Counted from the stretch's first letter, positions 17,429 through 26,483 are shown. The stretch is DNA of 64,000 nt from an uncultured Collinsella sp. (GCA_958370325.1 CATXJW010000004.1:23016-87015); one strand, 5' to 3'. Program-made: numbers and translations. The notes: generated from the sequence alone by a model not told the origin.

Positions 17429-18172
17429 ATGCCACCGACTGAAGGGCCGACTGACGGTAAAGCAGCGATACCGCTGTACCAACAGGTCATTGATATCATT
17501 AAAAACGAAATCAACTCCGGCGCCTACAAGGCAGGCGCGCGGATACCCAACGAATTCGAATTGGCTGAGAGCTATAAAGTTGGCCGCGTTACCGTGCGAC
17601 GCGCTATTGAGGAGCTCGTCCAGCAGGGCTATCTAACGAAGCGACAGGGGAAAGGCACGTTTGTCAATGCCCCCAAGCTCAAGCGCAAGATTCGCCAGAA
17701 GGATGACGTTCAGAGTTTTTCGGACGCATGCCGCGCTAACGGAATGGAACCGGGGGCGTGTGTCATTTCGAGAAAGATGCTGCCGGCGGATTCCACCGAA
17801 GCACAGTTCTTTGGTGTTCCCGTTGGAACTGACTTGATTTGCGTTGAGCGCGTGCGCACTGCCGATGGCGTCCCTGTCATGCTCGAGAACAACATATATG
17901 TTTACGAGGACAACGCCTATCTATCAACGGCACCTCTATCTAACCAATCCATTTTTGAGTTCGTGCGCAACCGGACGGGCCGCGCGCCCGCGTTTACCGA
18001 CCCGTGCACGCTCGAGATCGCGTGCGCGTCGCCCGAGGTCGCTCGACTGTTGGCAGTTCCCGTTGGCGAACCCTTGTTTTATATGGAAGCCTTCTTTTTC
18101 GATGAGCAGCGGCGGCCGTTTATCATCGGTCGTCAGCGAATCGTTGGGTCTCGCTACGTTTTTGACATCTAG
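17429..18172 (+). CDS. GntR-family (HutC subfamily) transcriptional regulator
   Basis: 247 residues. The N-terminal winged helix (NEFELAESYKVGRVTVRRAI, then QGKGTFV) is followed by a UTRA effector domain (about 85-245) with the usual LICVERVRTADGVPVM core. HutC regulators sense sugar- or amino-acid-derived metabolites. It precedes the catabolic cluster, is separated from it by a terminator, and the perfect palindrome at 18326-18348 is a good candidate operator. Start ATG 17429 follows GGGAGAGGG. Confidence 0.92.
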   Translation: MPPTEGPTDGKAAIPLYQQVIDIIKNEINSGAYKAGARIPNEFELAESYKVGRVTVRRAIEELVQQGYLTKRQGKGTFVNAPKLKRKIRQKDDVQSFSDACRANGMEPGACVISRKMLPADSTEAQFFGVPVGTDLICVERVRTADGVPVMLENNIYVYEDNAYLSTAPLSNQSIFEFVRNRTGRAPAFTDPCTLEIACASPEVARLLAVPVGEPLFYMEAFFFDEQRRPFIIGRQRIVGSRYVFDI

Positions 18173-18189
18173 GACATTGCGAATGGAAG

Positions 18190-18220
18190 CGCCCGGTGGA
18201 TCATCTCACCGGGCGTTTCT
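18190..18220 (+). terminator. Terminator of the GntR gene
   Basis: CGCCCGGTG and CACCGGGCG form a perfect 9-base stem, followed by TTTCT. Confidence 0.85.
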
Positions 18221-18282
18221 ATACCGTTCACGGCGCAAACGCAACCGTTCAACCGCGTTGCGGCAATCAGTTTGAAATTATC

Positions 18283-18311
18283 TTGATGAAGGAAAAAGCT
18301 GCTGGTAATCT
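18283..18311 (+). promoter_or_regulatory. Promoter of the catabolic cluster
   Basis: TTGATG (18283-18288) and TAATCT (18306-18311) are separated by exactly 17 bases. Transcription would start near 18318, just ahead of the palindromic operator. Confidence 0.65.
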
Positions 18312-18325
18312 ATAGGACGTCATAG

Positions 18326-18348
18326 AACGTTTGTATTGTACAAACGTT
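18326..18348. promoter_or_regulatory. Perfect palindromic operator, probable GntR site
   Basis: AACGTTTGTA-TTG-TACAAACGTT is a perfect 10-base inverted repeat with a 3-base centre, directly downstream of the promoter. Binding there would block transcription of the cluster at 18391. The neighbouring GntR protein is the obvious candidate ligand; this is inference. Confidence 0.75.
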
Positions 18349-18390
18349 GAAGCGAGATGCGATGCAGTCTCGAGTTCTTTGGAGGTATCT

Positions 18391-19854
18391 ATGTCAGATA
18401 CGAAGGCGAAGAAGACAAACAGACGTTTTAAGTTCAAATTACCGCATGTCTATACGATTATGTTCTTGCTGATCGTTGTCTTTGCGGTCCTGACTTGGAT
18501 CGTTCCCTCTGGTCAGTATCAGCGCAAGACGATTTCGACAGCGGCGGGCGAGCGTGAAGTCGCCGTTGCTGGAACCTATGAACAGGTCGATAAGAACTAC
18601 ACCGATTCCGAGACCGGTGAGACCATCAATCTGGGCCAGGATATCTTCGCGGTCCTGCAAGCGCCCACCAAGGGTATCCAAGAGGCTGCCGACGTCGTTG
18701 CGTTCGTCTTATTGATTGGCGGATCGTTCGCAATCATCACCAAGACCAACGCTTTGAATGCCGGCATGAGCCGTGTGATTAAAAAGCTCAAGAACAAGGA
18801 CATCCTCATCATTCCCATCACGATGACGTTGCTGTCCATTTGCGGCACTACGTTTGGTATGTCTGAGGAAGCCCTGCCGTTCTATGCCATCTTCATTCCC
18901 ATCATGATGGGTATCGGTTATGACTCGATGACGGCATTCATCATCTGCTTCCTTGGTCCTAACTTGGGATATTGTGCTTCGACCATCGACCCGTTTAATG
19001 TTTTGATCGCCCAAGGCATCATCGGCATCGAGGGTAATCCGCAACTGTGGCTGCGTGCCGTTTCTTGGGTCATCTTCACTGCCGTCGGTATCGCATGGGC
19101 CATGCGCTACGCCATGCGCGTCAAGAAAAACCCCGAGTCGTCCATTACATACGAGGACGATAAGCTCAAGCGTATCGAATTTTCCGTGACCGATGCCTCC
19201 ATCGAGGAAGAGTTCACTATCCGTCAGAAGCTCGTGCTTATCGATTTTGCTTGCGGTATGGGCATTATCGTCTGGGGTCTTGTTACCCAGGGTTGGTACA
19301 TGAATGAGATTTCCGCTGTGTTCCTTGGCATGGGCTTGCTTGCCGGTATCCTGGGCGGTCTTGACCAACAGACGATCGCCGAGGAGTTCGTTAAGGGTCT
19401 CGCCGACTTTGCGTACGCTGCCATCGTTATCGGTATCGCTCGCGGTATTCTGGTCATTGCCGAGGGCGGCATGATCATCGACACCATTCTCCAGGCGCTC
19501 GCTACTGCGCTCGCCGGTGCACCCGCCGCCGTCTACACCACGTTTATGTATATCGTCCTTGGCCTGCTCTCTTTGCTGGTTCCCTCGAGTTCTGGCCTGG
19601 CGGCGCTCACCATGCCCGTTATGGGCCCCCTGACCGAGCTCATGGGCCTCAATCCCGAGGCGGCCGTTACCGCGCTCCAGTTTGCCAACCAGACCATCAA
19701 CACCATCAGTCCCGTGGCGGGCATGACGGTCGCCGGCCTTGCCGTGGCTAAGATTTCGTTTGGCCAATGGTGGAAGACCATTTGGAAGTTCTTCATCTTT
19801 ATGGTCGTGTTTGGCTTGGTCATTACTGCCATTTCCGGCATGCTTCCGGCGTAG
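18391..19854 (+). CDS. YfcC-family transporter
   Basis: 487-residue integral membrane protein with about 12 helices. The opening KLPHVYTIMFLLIVVFAVLTWIVPSGQYQR is typical of YfcC/ArcD-like anaerobic amino acid or C4-type carriers, as are ICGTTFGMSEEALPFY and the C-terminal LLVPSSSGLAALTMPVMGP repeat. Relatives move amino acids or dipeptide-like acids. In this cluster it is the only transporter, so it probably imports the growth substrate, perhaps a glycated amino acid. ATG 18391 follows TTTGGAGG. Confidence 0.85.
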   Translation: MSDTKAKKTNRRFKFKLPHVYTIMFLLIVVFAVLTWIVPSGQYQRKTISTAAGEREVAVAGTYEQVDKNYTDSETGETINLGQDIFAVLQAPTKGIQEAADVVAFVLLIGGSFAIITKTNALNAGMSRVIKKLKNKDILIIPITMTLLSICGTTFGMSEEALPFYAIFIPIMMGIGYDSMTAFIICFLGPNLGYCASTIDPFNVLIAQGIIGIEGNPQLWLRAVSWVIFTAVGIAWAMRYAMRVKKNPESSITYEDDKLKRIEFSVTDASIEEEFTIRQKLVLIDFACGMGIIVWGLVTQGWYMNEISAVFLGMGLLAGILGGLDQQTIAEEFVKGLADFAYAAIVIGIARGILVIAEGGMIIDTILQALATALAGAPAAVYTTFMYIVLGLLSLLVPSSSGLAALTMPVMGPLTELMGLNPEAAVTALQFANQTINTISPVAGMTVAGLAVAKISFGQWWKTIWKFFIFMVVFGLVITAISGMLPA

Positions 19855-19863
19855 GTGGTTATA

Positions 19864-21447
19864 ATGTCCGATCGTTTGACGGTTCTGACGTCTAAGAGCG
19901 TCTTTACCGGTACGGGGGACCTGCCGTTTGAAGGTTTCGTAGCGGTCCGTGGCAATCGAATTGAGGCTGTTGGCGCCAAGTGCGAGGTGGCTTCGTATTT
20001 GACCCAGGCGGACGAGGTAGTTGACCTGGGCGACCGCACCGTCATGCCTGGCCTGATCGATGTGCATACCTTCTATACGGGCTGGGCGCTGCGGACGTTG
20101 GGGTCTGATCTGTCCGGCATCGTTGATGCCAAAGAGGCCGTGTCGCTCTTGCGTGCATGGAAAGAAGATCATCCGGATTGCGCGGCGGCTTTTGGCCACA
20201 ACCTACCCGAAACGTTGGCATCGGATGCCGAGAACGCAAATACGGCAGCTGTGTTTGACGATTGTTTTGGCGATATCCCTGTCGTCTGCTTTACACCGGG
20301 TGCGGAGACCTGCGTTCTCAATGCTGCCGCCAGTGTGCGATACGGCTTTACGCCCCAGGCGTGCTATGCCGAGAAGATCTGGCGCATGATGAGCGATTTC
20401 CTCGCGCTACCCGAGGTGCGCGCCGGGTATTCGGACTACATGAGTATGCTTAACGAGCGCGGCGTTACCGCCATCAAGGAGATGGCGTTTGATGACTACT
20501 ACGGCTTTGCCGACGAAATGGCTCGCCGTGAGGAATCTGGTGAGCTGACGGTTCGCGTCTCTATGATGTCGCAACCGGTGGGTGCCGGTGCAAATCTGGC
20601 ATATGCCCGCGAGGCGCGAGAGCGCTTCCGGGGACCGTTCGTTCGCTTTTCTGGCTTCAACCGTATGACCGATCGCGGCGTATGGGCGGGGCTTGCCGAG
20701 ATGATTGACCCCTATGAGGACACGGCCGATGCGGGAGCTGCCGGCAAGACGGTTGTCGAAGAGCCCGAGTGGGATCTGATTGAGAACGAGCTGCGTGCAA
20801 TTGATGCTGACGGCTTCCGATATTCCTTGCATTGCCAGGGCGATGGCGCCGTTCGCCGCACCGTGGCGCTCTATGCCTCGCTGCCTCGAGACGAGCATGG
20901 ACGGATGCTTCGCCGCCATGCGATTACCGATCTCGAGAACTCTGACCCGACCGATCTTGTCGAGTTTGGCAAGTTAGGTGGAATTTGCGAGGTCTATCCG
21001 CAGATTTTGACGCTGGACAGGCGCGAGGACTGCCTGTCGATGATGCGTCGACAAATTGGCGAGACGCGACTTTTGCATAGCTGGAATCGCCGCGGCATGG
21101 AAGATTCCGGATGCACAGTGTGCTGTGGCACGGATTTACCGCTGTTGATTCCGAGCTTGGGCGAGTCAATCTACAGTGCGTGCGGCGGATACTTCGACGA
21201 CGGACTGCCCGTGAATGAGGTCAACGTGCTGACGCTTGTCGAGCTCTTGCGCGCTTGGACTGCCGGGGGCGCGTACGACCTGATGCGCGAAGACGAGCTG
21301 GGTACGCTCGAGGTCGGCAAGCTTGCCGATATTTGCGTGCTCGATCGGGATGTGTTTGACCTCGATTATCGCGACGCACGCGATCTTGCGGTTGATATGA
21401 CGATGTCGGACGGACAAATCGTGTTCGATCGAAATAAGGAGGCATAA
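19864..21447 (+). CDS. Amidohydrolase family 3 (YtcJ-like) protein
   Basis: 527 residues. Amidohydrolase-3 architecture: a small beta domain (FEGFVAVRGNRIEAVG), PGLIDVHTFYTGW, a long barrel with insertions, CCGTDLPLLIPSLGESIYSA, and ELGTLEVGKLADICVLDRDVF at the end. The metal HxH motif reads H-T-F, so one ligand His is replaced. That may mean a single-metal site or changed chemistry. It may deacylate or open an imide in the cluster's pathway. ATG 19864 lies 9 bases after the permease stop. Confidence 0.8.
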   Translation: MSDRLTVLTSKSVFTGTGDLPFEGFVAVRGNRIEAVGAKCEVASYLTQADEVVDLGDRTVMPGLIDVHTFYTGWALRTLGSDLSGIVDAKEAVSLLRAWKEDHPDCAAAFGHNLPETLASDAENANTAAVFDDCFGDIPVVCFTPGAETCVLNAAASVRYGFTPQACYAEKIWRMMSDFLALPEVRAGYSDYMSMLNERGVTAIKEMAFDDYYGFADEMARREESGELTVRVSMMSQPVGAGANLAYAREARERFRGPFVRFSGFNRMTDRGVWAGLAEMIDPYEDTADAGAAGKTVVEEPEWDLIENELRAIDADGFRYSLHCQGDGAVRRTVALYASLPRDEHGRMLRRHAITDLENSDPTDLVEFGKLGGICEVYPQILTLDRREDCLSMMRRQIGETRLLHSWNRRGMEDSGCTVCCGTDLPLLIPSLGESIYSACGGYFDDGLPVNEVNVLTLVELLRAWTAGGAYDLMREDELGTLEVGKLADICVLDRDVFDLDYRDARDLAVDMTMSDGQIVFDRNKEA

Positions 21448-21448
21448 G

Positions 21449-22300
21449 ATGTCTGAATCCAAGCCGACGCTGCGCCGCGAGCAGATTGCGGGCATGAATA
21501 TCCACTACATCATGTGGTCGCTCGATTACTTCCTTGATGTGCAGCAGCGTTTGGGCTTTGAGTCCATTGAGCTGTGGTGTGCGGAGCCGCATGTGACGCT
21601 CGACCACACGGGCTACTTTGAGGCTGAGGTCCTGGCGAAAAAGGCTGCAGACCGTGGGCTTAGGTATCGTACTCTGTGCCCCGAGAATGTTGTCTATCCT
21701 TGGCAATACTGCGCACGCAAGCCGCTGCATGAACAGCGCAGCCTGGCGTACTTTAAGCACGGCATTGAGCTTGCCGAGGTACTTGGGTGCGACCGTATGT
21801 CCGTCAACTCGGGCTGGGGCGACTGGGACGAGGATCGCGAGGAAGCCTGGAAGCGCAGCCGCGAGCACTTGTCCATTCTGGCGGAGTATGCCGGCGAGCA
21901 CGGTCTGGTGCTTACGATGGAAAGCCTGCGTCCCGAGGAGAGCAACCTTGTGACGACGGTTTCCGATGCGAAGCGCATGATTGACGAGGTCGCGAGCCCG
22001 TACTTACAGCCCATGGTTGATACAACCGCGATGGGCGTTGCAGGCGAGACGCTCGAGGACTGGTTTGCCGCCTTTGGTGATGGGGCAATTCACGAGATGC
22101 ACTTTATCGACGGTGACCCGTATGGCCATCTGGTGTGGGGCGATGGCAAGCACGATATGGACGCCTTCGTCGCCACGCTCAACGCCCATGGTTTTGACGG
22201 CATGCTGGGCCAGGAAATCACGGACGGTCGTTACTACGATGACCCGGCGGCGGCAGATGCCAAGAACATGGCCGCATTCGAGAAATATCTGATTGACTAA
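21449..22300 (+). CDS. Sugar-phosphate isomerase/epimerase, FrlC-like TIM barrel
   Basis: 283 residues, xylose-isomerase-like TIM barrel (AP-endonuclease family 2). Recognisable segments: LGFESIELWCAEPH, TLCPENVVYPW, LTMESLRPEESNLVT with a metal-ligand Glu, MVDTTAMGV, HEMHFIDGDPYGHLVWGDGK and LGQEITDGRYYDD. These fall where fructoselysine 3-epimerase FrlC and related ketose 3-epimerases have their metal ligands. It could convert an epimeric glycated substrate to the kinase/deglycase form. Starts one base after the preceding stop. Confidence 0.8.
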   Translation: MSESKPTLRREQIAGMNIHYIMWSLDYFLDVQQRLGFESIELWCAEPHVTLDHTGYFEAEVLAKKAADRGLRYRTLCPENVVYPWQYCARKPLHEQRSLAYFKHGIELAEVLGCDRMSVNSGWGDWDEDREEAWKRSREHLSILAEYAGEHGLVLTMESLRPEESNLVTTVSDAKRMIDEVASPYLQPMVDTTAMGVAGETLEDWFAAFGDGAIHEMHFIDGDPYGHLVWGDGKHDMDAFVATLNAHGFDGMLGQEITDGRYYDDPAAADAKNMAAFEKYLID

Positions 22301-22362
22301 AACAACTATCGGCCACGCAGCCAATCTCATTGATTGCGGACCAAACAAGAAAGGAACTGGAT

Positions 22363-23331
22363 ATGAACGCACACGATCTGATCAAAGAGGCAATTGCCGA
22401 GAAGGGCAAGTTCGACAGCGTCTACTGGATTGCTTGCGGTGGCTCCATGATCGATTTGATCCCGGCTCATGAGCTTCTGCAGCGCGAGGCAACCACCTTC
22501 ACTTCGTATATCTATACCGCGCGTGAATTCGACATTATGCGTCCGCGTCGTCTGGGCGAGAAGTCCCTGGTCATCGCTTGTAGCCACAGTGGCAACACCC
22601 CCGAGGTCGTCGAGGGCTGCGAGATTGCCCTTGCTGCCGGCGCTACGGTGATCGCCCAGACCGACAACGCTGGATCTAAGATCGACTCCGGCAAGTGGAC
22701 CACGTGGGTCTACCCGTGGGGCGAGGGTGTGCCGCAGGCCGAGGTCCCCGCTGGTATTTCGCTGTCGCTTGCGGCAGAGCTGCTCGATCAGCAGGAGGGC
22801 TACGCCGATCTTGCCGATATGTATGCCGGTATCGCCGAGATGGATAAGATTCTTCCCCCGGCACGCGAGAAGGTAAATGCCGAGCTGGGCGATCGCTTTG
22901 CCAAGCTTTGCCAGGAGCACGAGTTCTTCTATATTCTGGGCAGCGGTCCCAACTTTAGCCAGACCTACGGTTTCGCTATCTGCTCTCTTATGGAGATGCA
23001 GTGGCAGCACTGCAGCTACATCCACTCTGCCGAGTACTTCCATGGCCCCTTCGAGGCTACTCAGGATGGCGTTTTTTACTTCCTGCAGATGGGCTCCAGC
23101 GAGTGCCGTGCTATGGACGAGCGCGCCCTGGCGTTCCTTAAGACGCATACCGATACGCTGATGGTGCTCGATGCCAAGGAGTACGGTATGGAAGCCGTGC
23201 CGGCGAGCGTCCGTGCCTATCTGGACCCGGTGCTGTTCTATGCCATGAACTGCGAGCTGCGTGCTGCACGCGGCAAGGTGTTTGATCACGATCCCGATTT
23301 CCGTCGCTATATGGGTGTTGTCGAGTACTAG
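22363..23331 (+). CDS. frlB: SIS-domain deglycase, FrlB-like
   Basis: 322 residues with two SIS lobes. VYWIACGGSMIDLIPAHELL and ACSHSGNTPEVVEGCEIALAA carry the phosphosugar site. EYFHGPFEATQDGV and the C-terminal DPDFRRYMGVVEY closely recall E. coli FrlB (fructoselysine-6-phosphate deglycase), which ends in a very similar RRYYGGLVEY. Expected reaction: cleavage of a 6-phosphorylated Amadori compound to glucose-6-phosphate and the free amine. The actual amine is not known. ATG 22363 follows AAAGGAAC. Confidence 0.83.
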   Translation: MNAHDLIKEAIAEKGKFDSVYWIACGGSMIDLIPAHELLQREATTFTSYIYTAREFDIMRPRRLGEKSLVIACSHSGNTPEVVEGCEIALAAGATVIAQTDNAGSKIDSGKWTTWVYPWGEGVPQAEVPAGISLSLAAELLDQQEGYADLADMYAGIAEMDKILPPAREKVNAELGDRFAKLCQEHEFFYILGSGPNFSQTYGFAICSLMEMQWQHCSYIHSAEYFHGPFEATQDGVFYFLQMGSSECRAMDERALAFLKTHTDTLMVLDAKEYGMEAVPASVRAYLDPVLFYAMNCELRAARGKVFDHDPDFRRYMGVVEY

Positions 23332-23345
23332 AAGGGACAAAGGCC

Positions 23346-24209
23346 ATGGCATTTAACGTTAACGCGCTCGGATTTGGCGACAACGTCGTCGATCGCTACG
23401 AGCATATCCATACCATGTATCCTGGCGGCAATGCGGTGAACTTCGCCGTTTATGCCAAGAAATGCGGTGCCGCACGCTCCGCATACATGGGCATTTTTGG
23501 CAATGACGCCGCTGCCGAGCATGTCATTGCAAGCCTCGAGGATGAGGGTATCGAGCTTGACAAGTGCGAGCAGATGATTGGCGAGAACGGAGCGGCTCGC
23601 GTCACCGTCGTTGACGGTGACCGTGTCTTCCTTGGCTCCAACGAGGGCGGTATCCGTGGCGATGCGCGCTATGTCCTCGATCGCTTTGACCTTTCGTACA
23701 TGAAGCAGTTCGATGTGGTTCATTCGGGCAACTATTGCTTTACCGAGCGCGAGCTGCCCAAGCTGAAGGCTGCGGGCGTCACGGTCTCTTTTGACTTTTC
23801 GGACGACTCCACCGACGAGTACTACGAGCAGATTGCGCCCTACGTCGATTTCGCTTTCTTTAGTGCGGCGGATGCCGCGAGTGAGGACGAGATTCGCGAG
23901 CGTCTGGCATGGGTGAAGGGCTTGGGTCCGCGTTTTGTGTCGGCTACGGCGGGCGCCGAGGGCTGCATTGCTTACGACGGCGAGCGTTATTACCGCCAGC
24001 TGGCTAAACCGGTAACGGACATGAAGGACACCATGGGGGCGGGCGACTCGTTCCTCACCTCGTTTTTGATGTGCTATCTCGATTCCGCCAAGCGTGGTGA
24101 AGATGGCGCCGAGGCCATCGAGCGTGCGCTCGACTTTGCTGCCGGGTTTGCCTCGACCGTGTGCGGCATGGAAGGTTCTTGGGGCCACGGAGCACCAATC
24201 GTCGAATAG
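23346..24209 (+). CDS. frlD: PfkB sugar kinase, FrlD-like (fructoselysine 6-kinase family)
   Basis: 287 residues. GFGDNVVDRYEHIHTMYPGGNAVNFAVYAKKCG matches the FrlD start (GDNCVD... GGNAVNVAVY), and the PfkB signature KDTMGAGDSFLTSFL supplies the catalytic Asp. It should phosphorylate the 6-OH of a fructosamine to feed the FrlB-like deglycase, whose gene ends 14 bases upstream. A hairpin at 24280-24313 follows. Confidence 0.83.
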   Translation: MAFNVNALGFGDNVVDRYEHIHTMYPGGNAVNFAVYAKKCGAARSAYMGIFGNDAAAEHVIASLEDEGIELDKCEQMIGENGAARVTVVDGDRVFLGSNEGGIRGDARYVLDRFDLSYMKQFDVVHSGNYCFTERELPKLKAAGVTVSFDFSDDSTDEYYEQIAPYVDFAFFSAADAASEDEIRERLAWVKGLGPRFVSATAGAEGCIAYDGERYYRQLAKPVTDMKDTMGAGDSFLTSFLMCYLDSAKRGEDGAEAIERALDFAAGFASTVCGMEGSWGHGAPIVE

Positions 24210-24279
24210 CTTAAGAAAGCGTACGGCGGTCTGGCTATGAGGCTTTGGACGGCCGATGCAAAACAATAAGCGAAACGCG

Positions 24280-24313
24280 AAAAGGGGGCTCGCCATGTGG
24301 TGGGTCCCCTTTT
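24280..24313. terminator. Hairpin between the two kinase genes
   Basis: AAAAGGGG (24280-24287) and CCCCTTTT (24306-24313) pair, with further partial pairing inside. A and T tracts lie on the outer sides, so it could terminate in both directions. It probably weakens expression of the second half of the cluster or marks a sub-operon boundary. Confidence 0.6.
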
Positions 24314-24330
24314 GAACATTGGAGAAGACC

Positions 24331-25131
24331 ATGGGTATTCAAGCGTGCGCGGCTGGTTTTTGCTGTGCGGACGTCTATCAAAACATCGGCGTGTTCTATC
24401 CGACTGGTAATGGCATTGACTGGGGTATCCATCTTGCACGAATGGGAGTTTCGGTATCCGCCGTGTCGGTTGTCGGCAAGGACGAGTACGGAGACAAGAT
24501 GAGAGAGGCGCTGGCCGCTGAGGGGTTCGATATCTCACATCTGCGGGTGGAGGATGGCGACACCTCGGTGATGCTCATGGCATTGAAAGACGGCGTCGAT
24601 CGCGTGCATCTCGAGGCAATCGATGGCGTAATGGAGACATATCGACCGAATGAAGATGACCGGGCGTTTATCCTAGAGCATGACATCATTCATACCGACC
24701 TGTTTGGCAATTGTTTGGACCTCCTGCCCGAATGGCATGATGCGGGCAAGACGGTGGTTATGGACTTCTCGGTGTTCAGCCAGGATCCCGAATATGCCTG
24801 CGAGGCTCATTTTCCTTACGTAGACTATGCGTTTATGTCGTTTGAAGAGGACACTCCGGAGCTGCGTGATTGGGTACGTCACGTACAGAAGTTGGGGCCG
24901 CGGGTGGCAGCTGCCACACTTGGCGAGAAGGGAAGCATTGCCTTTGACGGCGAACGCTTCTATGAGTGCGGGATCGTACCGGCGGAGAAGGTCGTTAACA
25001 CCGTGGGCGCCGGTGACTCGTATATCGCCGGGTTTACCAAGGGCGTGATTGATGGCCTTGATATTCCGGCGTGTATGAAGGCGGGCGCCGAGCTTTCGTC
25101 CCGCGTCATCGGCTCTTTTGAGCCGTACTAG
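24331..25131 (+). CDS. Second PfkB-family kinase, FrlD-like paralogue
   Basis: 266 residues from ATG 24331 (GGAGAAG upstream). Shares with the preceding kinase the segments LGPRVAAATLGEKGSIAFDGERFYE and the VNTVGAGDSYIAGF signature. The substrate GG pair (PGGNAVN) is replaced by PTGNGID, so it probably phosphorylates a different sugar. The C-terminus is closer to E. coli FrlD than that of its neighbour. Confidence 0.8.
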   Translation: MGIQACAAGFCCADVYQNIGVFYPTGNGIDWGIHLARMGVSVSAVSVVGKDEYGDKMREALAAEGFDISHLRVEDGDTSVMLMALKDGVDRVHLEAIDGVMETYRPNEDDRAFILEHDIIHTDLFGNCLDLLPEWHDAGKTVVMDFSVFSQDPEYACEAHFPYVDYAFMSFEEDTPELRDWVRHVQKLGPRVAAATLGEKGSIAFDGERFYECGIVPAEKVVNTVGAGDSYIAGFTKGVIDGLDIPACMKAGAELSSRVIGSFEPY

Positions 25132-25158
25132 GGTCAAATGCTTGGAAAGGAGTGCGAA

Positions 25159-26019
25159 ATGGTTATCGACATGTTGGTCCAGCCCATGCTCTACGGCGAG
25201 ATCTATACGCCGGGTGATGAGCCTGATGGATTCGGTTTTTGGTCACGAGAATTTGGTATGGGGCATATGGGCCCCATGGATTGGGATGAGCTTCAAGTCG
25301 AGATGGACGTCTGCGATGTGCAGAAGAGCGTGCTCATGCCGCTCGATGTAACCACGGCATGCGGAGGGCATTTTGGCACCAATGACCAGATTGCCATGCT
25401 GGTTGCCGCGCATCCCGATCGTCTGTGGGGATTTGCGAGCGTAGATCCGCAGGTGAGCGGTGCCGCAGACGAATTGGGGCGCGCCTTTACCGAGTTGGGG
25501 GCAAAGGGGCTTTGCCTGCATCCGGCAAAGCAGGGTTTTGCTCCCGATGATGCCGTGGCCGAGCCGCTTTACGAGCTGTGCGAGCGCTATAACAAGCCGG
25601 TGGTTTTCCATGCCGGTATGTCTTGGGAGCCGGGCGCAGAGCTCTCGCGCAGTAATCCGCTTGTATTTGAGCACACAATCGCAACGCATCCAAATGTGCG
25701 TTTTAGTTTGACCCACTTTGGCTGGCCCTGGGTGCGCGAGACCGTGGCGATGCTGCTCAAGTATCCCAACTGCTACACGGACACCTCTATCACTTACATC
25801 GATTCGCCCGAGGAGATGATGCAGCGTCTTTTCACGGTCGATATGGGGCCGCTGTGGTATGAGCGCGCGCTATCGCATCAAGTGATGTTCGCCAGCAATA
25901 CGCCGCGCTTCCGTGCGTTCAAACTCAAACGGGCGCTCGATACCGTGTCCATGCGCGATGATGCGCGAGAAAGGCTCTACTGGGGTAATGCCCTGCGTTT
26001 TCTTGAAGGGGATGAGTGA
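25159..26019 (+). CDS. Amidohydrolase family 2 metal-dependent hydrolase
   Basis: 286 residues, TIM-barrel hydrolase or decarboxylase of the ACMSD/PF04909 class. Segments: LWGFASVDPQ, GAKGLCLHPAKQGFAPDD, KPVVFHAGMSW with a metal His, HPNVRFSLTHFGWPWV with the second His, and LYWGNALRFL at the end. The early HxH motif is absent (MLVQPMLYGEI). Substrate unknown; it may cleave an amide or lactone released in this pathway. ATG 25159 follows GGAAAGGAG. Confidence 0.78.
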   Translation: MVIDMLVQPMLYGEIYTPGDEPDGFGFWSREFGMGHMGPMDWDELQVEMDVCDVQKSVLMPLDVTTACGGHFGTNDQIAMLVAAHPDRLWGFASVDPQVSGAADELGRAFTELGAKGLCLHPAKQGFAPDDAVAEPLYELCERYNKPVVFHAGMSWEPGAELSRSNPLVFEHTIATHPNVRFSLTHFGWPWVRETVAMLLKYPNCYTDTSITYIDSPEEMMQRLFTVDMGPLWYERALSHQVMFASNTPRFRAFKLKRALDTVSMRDDARERLYWGNALRFLEGDE

Positions 26020-26021
26020 AC

Positions 26022-26450
26022 ATGGTGACGCTCGAGACATTGAGCTATCTATCGACTGCTCCGGACCAGTTCATCGATATTACCGAAGACGTGCACGCTG
26101 CCATTGAACGCAGCTCGGTGACGAATGGCTTGGCAGCGATTATTTTGTCGCATACGACCTGTGGAATCGTGGTAAACGAGGGGCTGCCCTGCGTGGAGAC
26201 GGATCTTATGGAGACGCTTGATCGCATCGCCCCGCTAGATGCCCCCTATGCGCATGCACACTTCCTGCCGAGCTATGGAGCCACCGGCAACAACTCCTGT
26301 GGGCATATCAAGAGCATGATTTGTGGAAACAGCTGCTTCTTTCCCGTCCAAGATGGCCACATCGTGTGTGGAGGTGCCCAGAACATCTATCTTGCGGAGT
26401 TTGACGGTCCGCAGAAGCGAAAAGTGTACGTCGAGGTGCTGGGGGAGTAA
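26022..26450 (+). CDS. YjbQ/UPF0047 family protein
   Basis: 142 residues. The family pattern is plain: AAIILSHTTCGIVVNEG, HAHFLPSYGATGNNSCGHIKSM, and the closing GAQNIYLAEFDGPQKRKVYVEV. YjbQ proteins have weak thiamine-phosphate synthase activity in vitro, but their real role is unsettled. Being embedded between an amidohydrolase and a BtpA gene suggests a step in this catabolic pathway. ATG 26022 is 2 bases after the preceding stop; GTG 26016 is an alternative. Confidence 0.88.
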   Translation: MVTLETLSYLSTAPDQFIDITEDVHAAIERSSVTNGLAAIILSHTTCGIVVNEGLPCVETDLMETLDRIAPLDAPYAHAHFLPSYGATGNNSCGHIKSMICGNSCFFPVQDGHIVCGGAQNIYLAEFDGPQKRKVYVEVLGE

Positions 26451-26483
26451 CGTCCCCGCGATAACCCTATGAAGGAGCACGTC

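Noticed and set aside
18709..20199. Open frame of 496 codons antisense to the YfcC and amidohydrolase genes
   Set aside because: It crosses a gene boundary on the opposite strand and has no family pattern.
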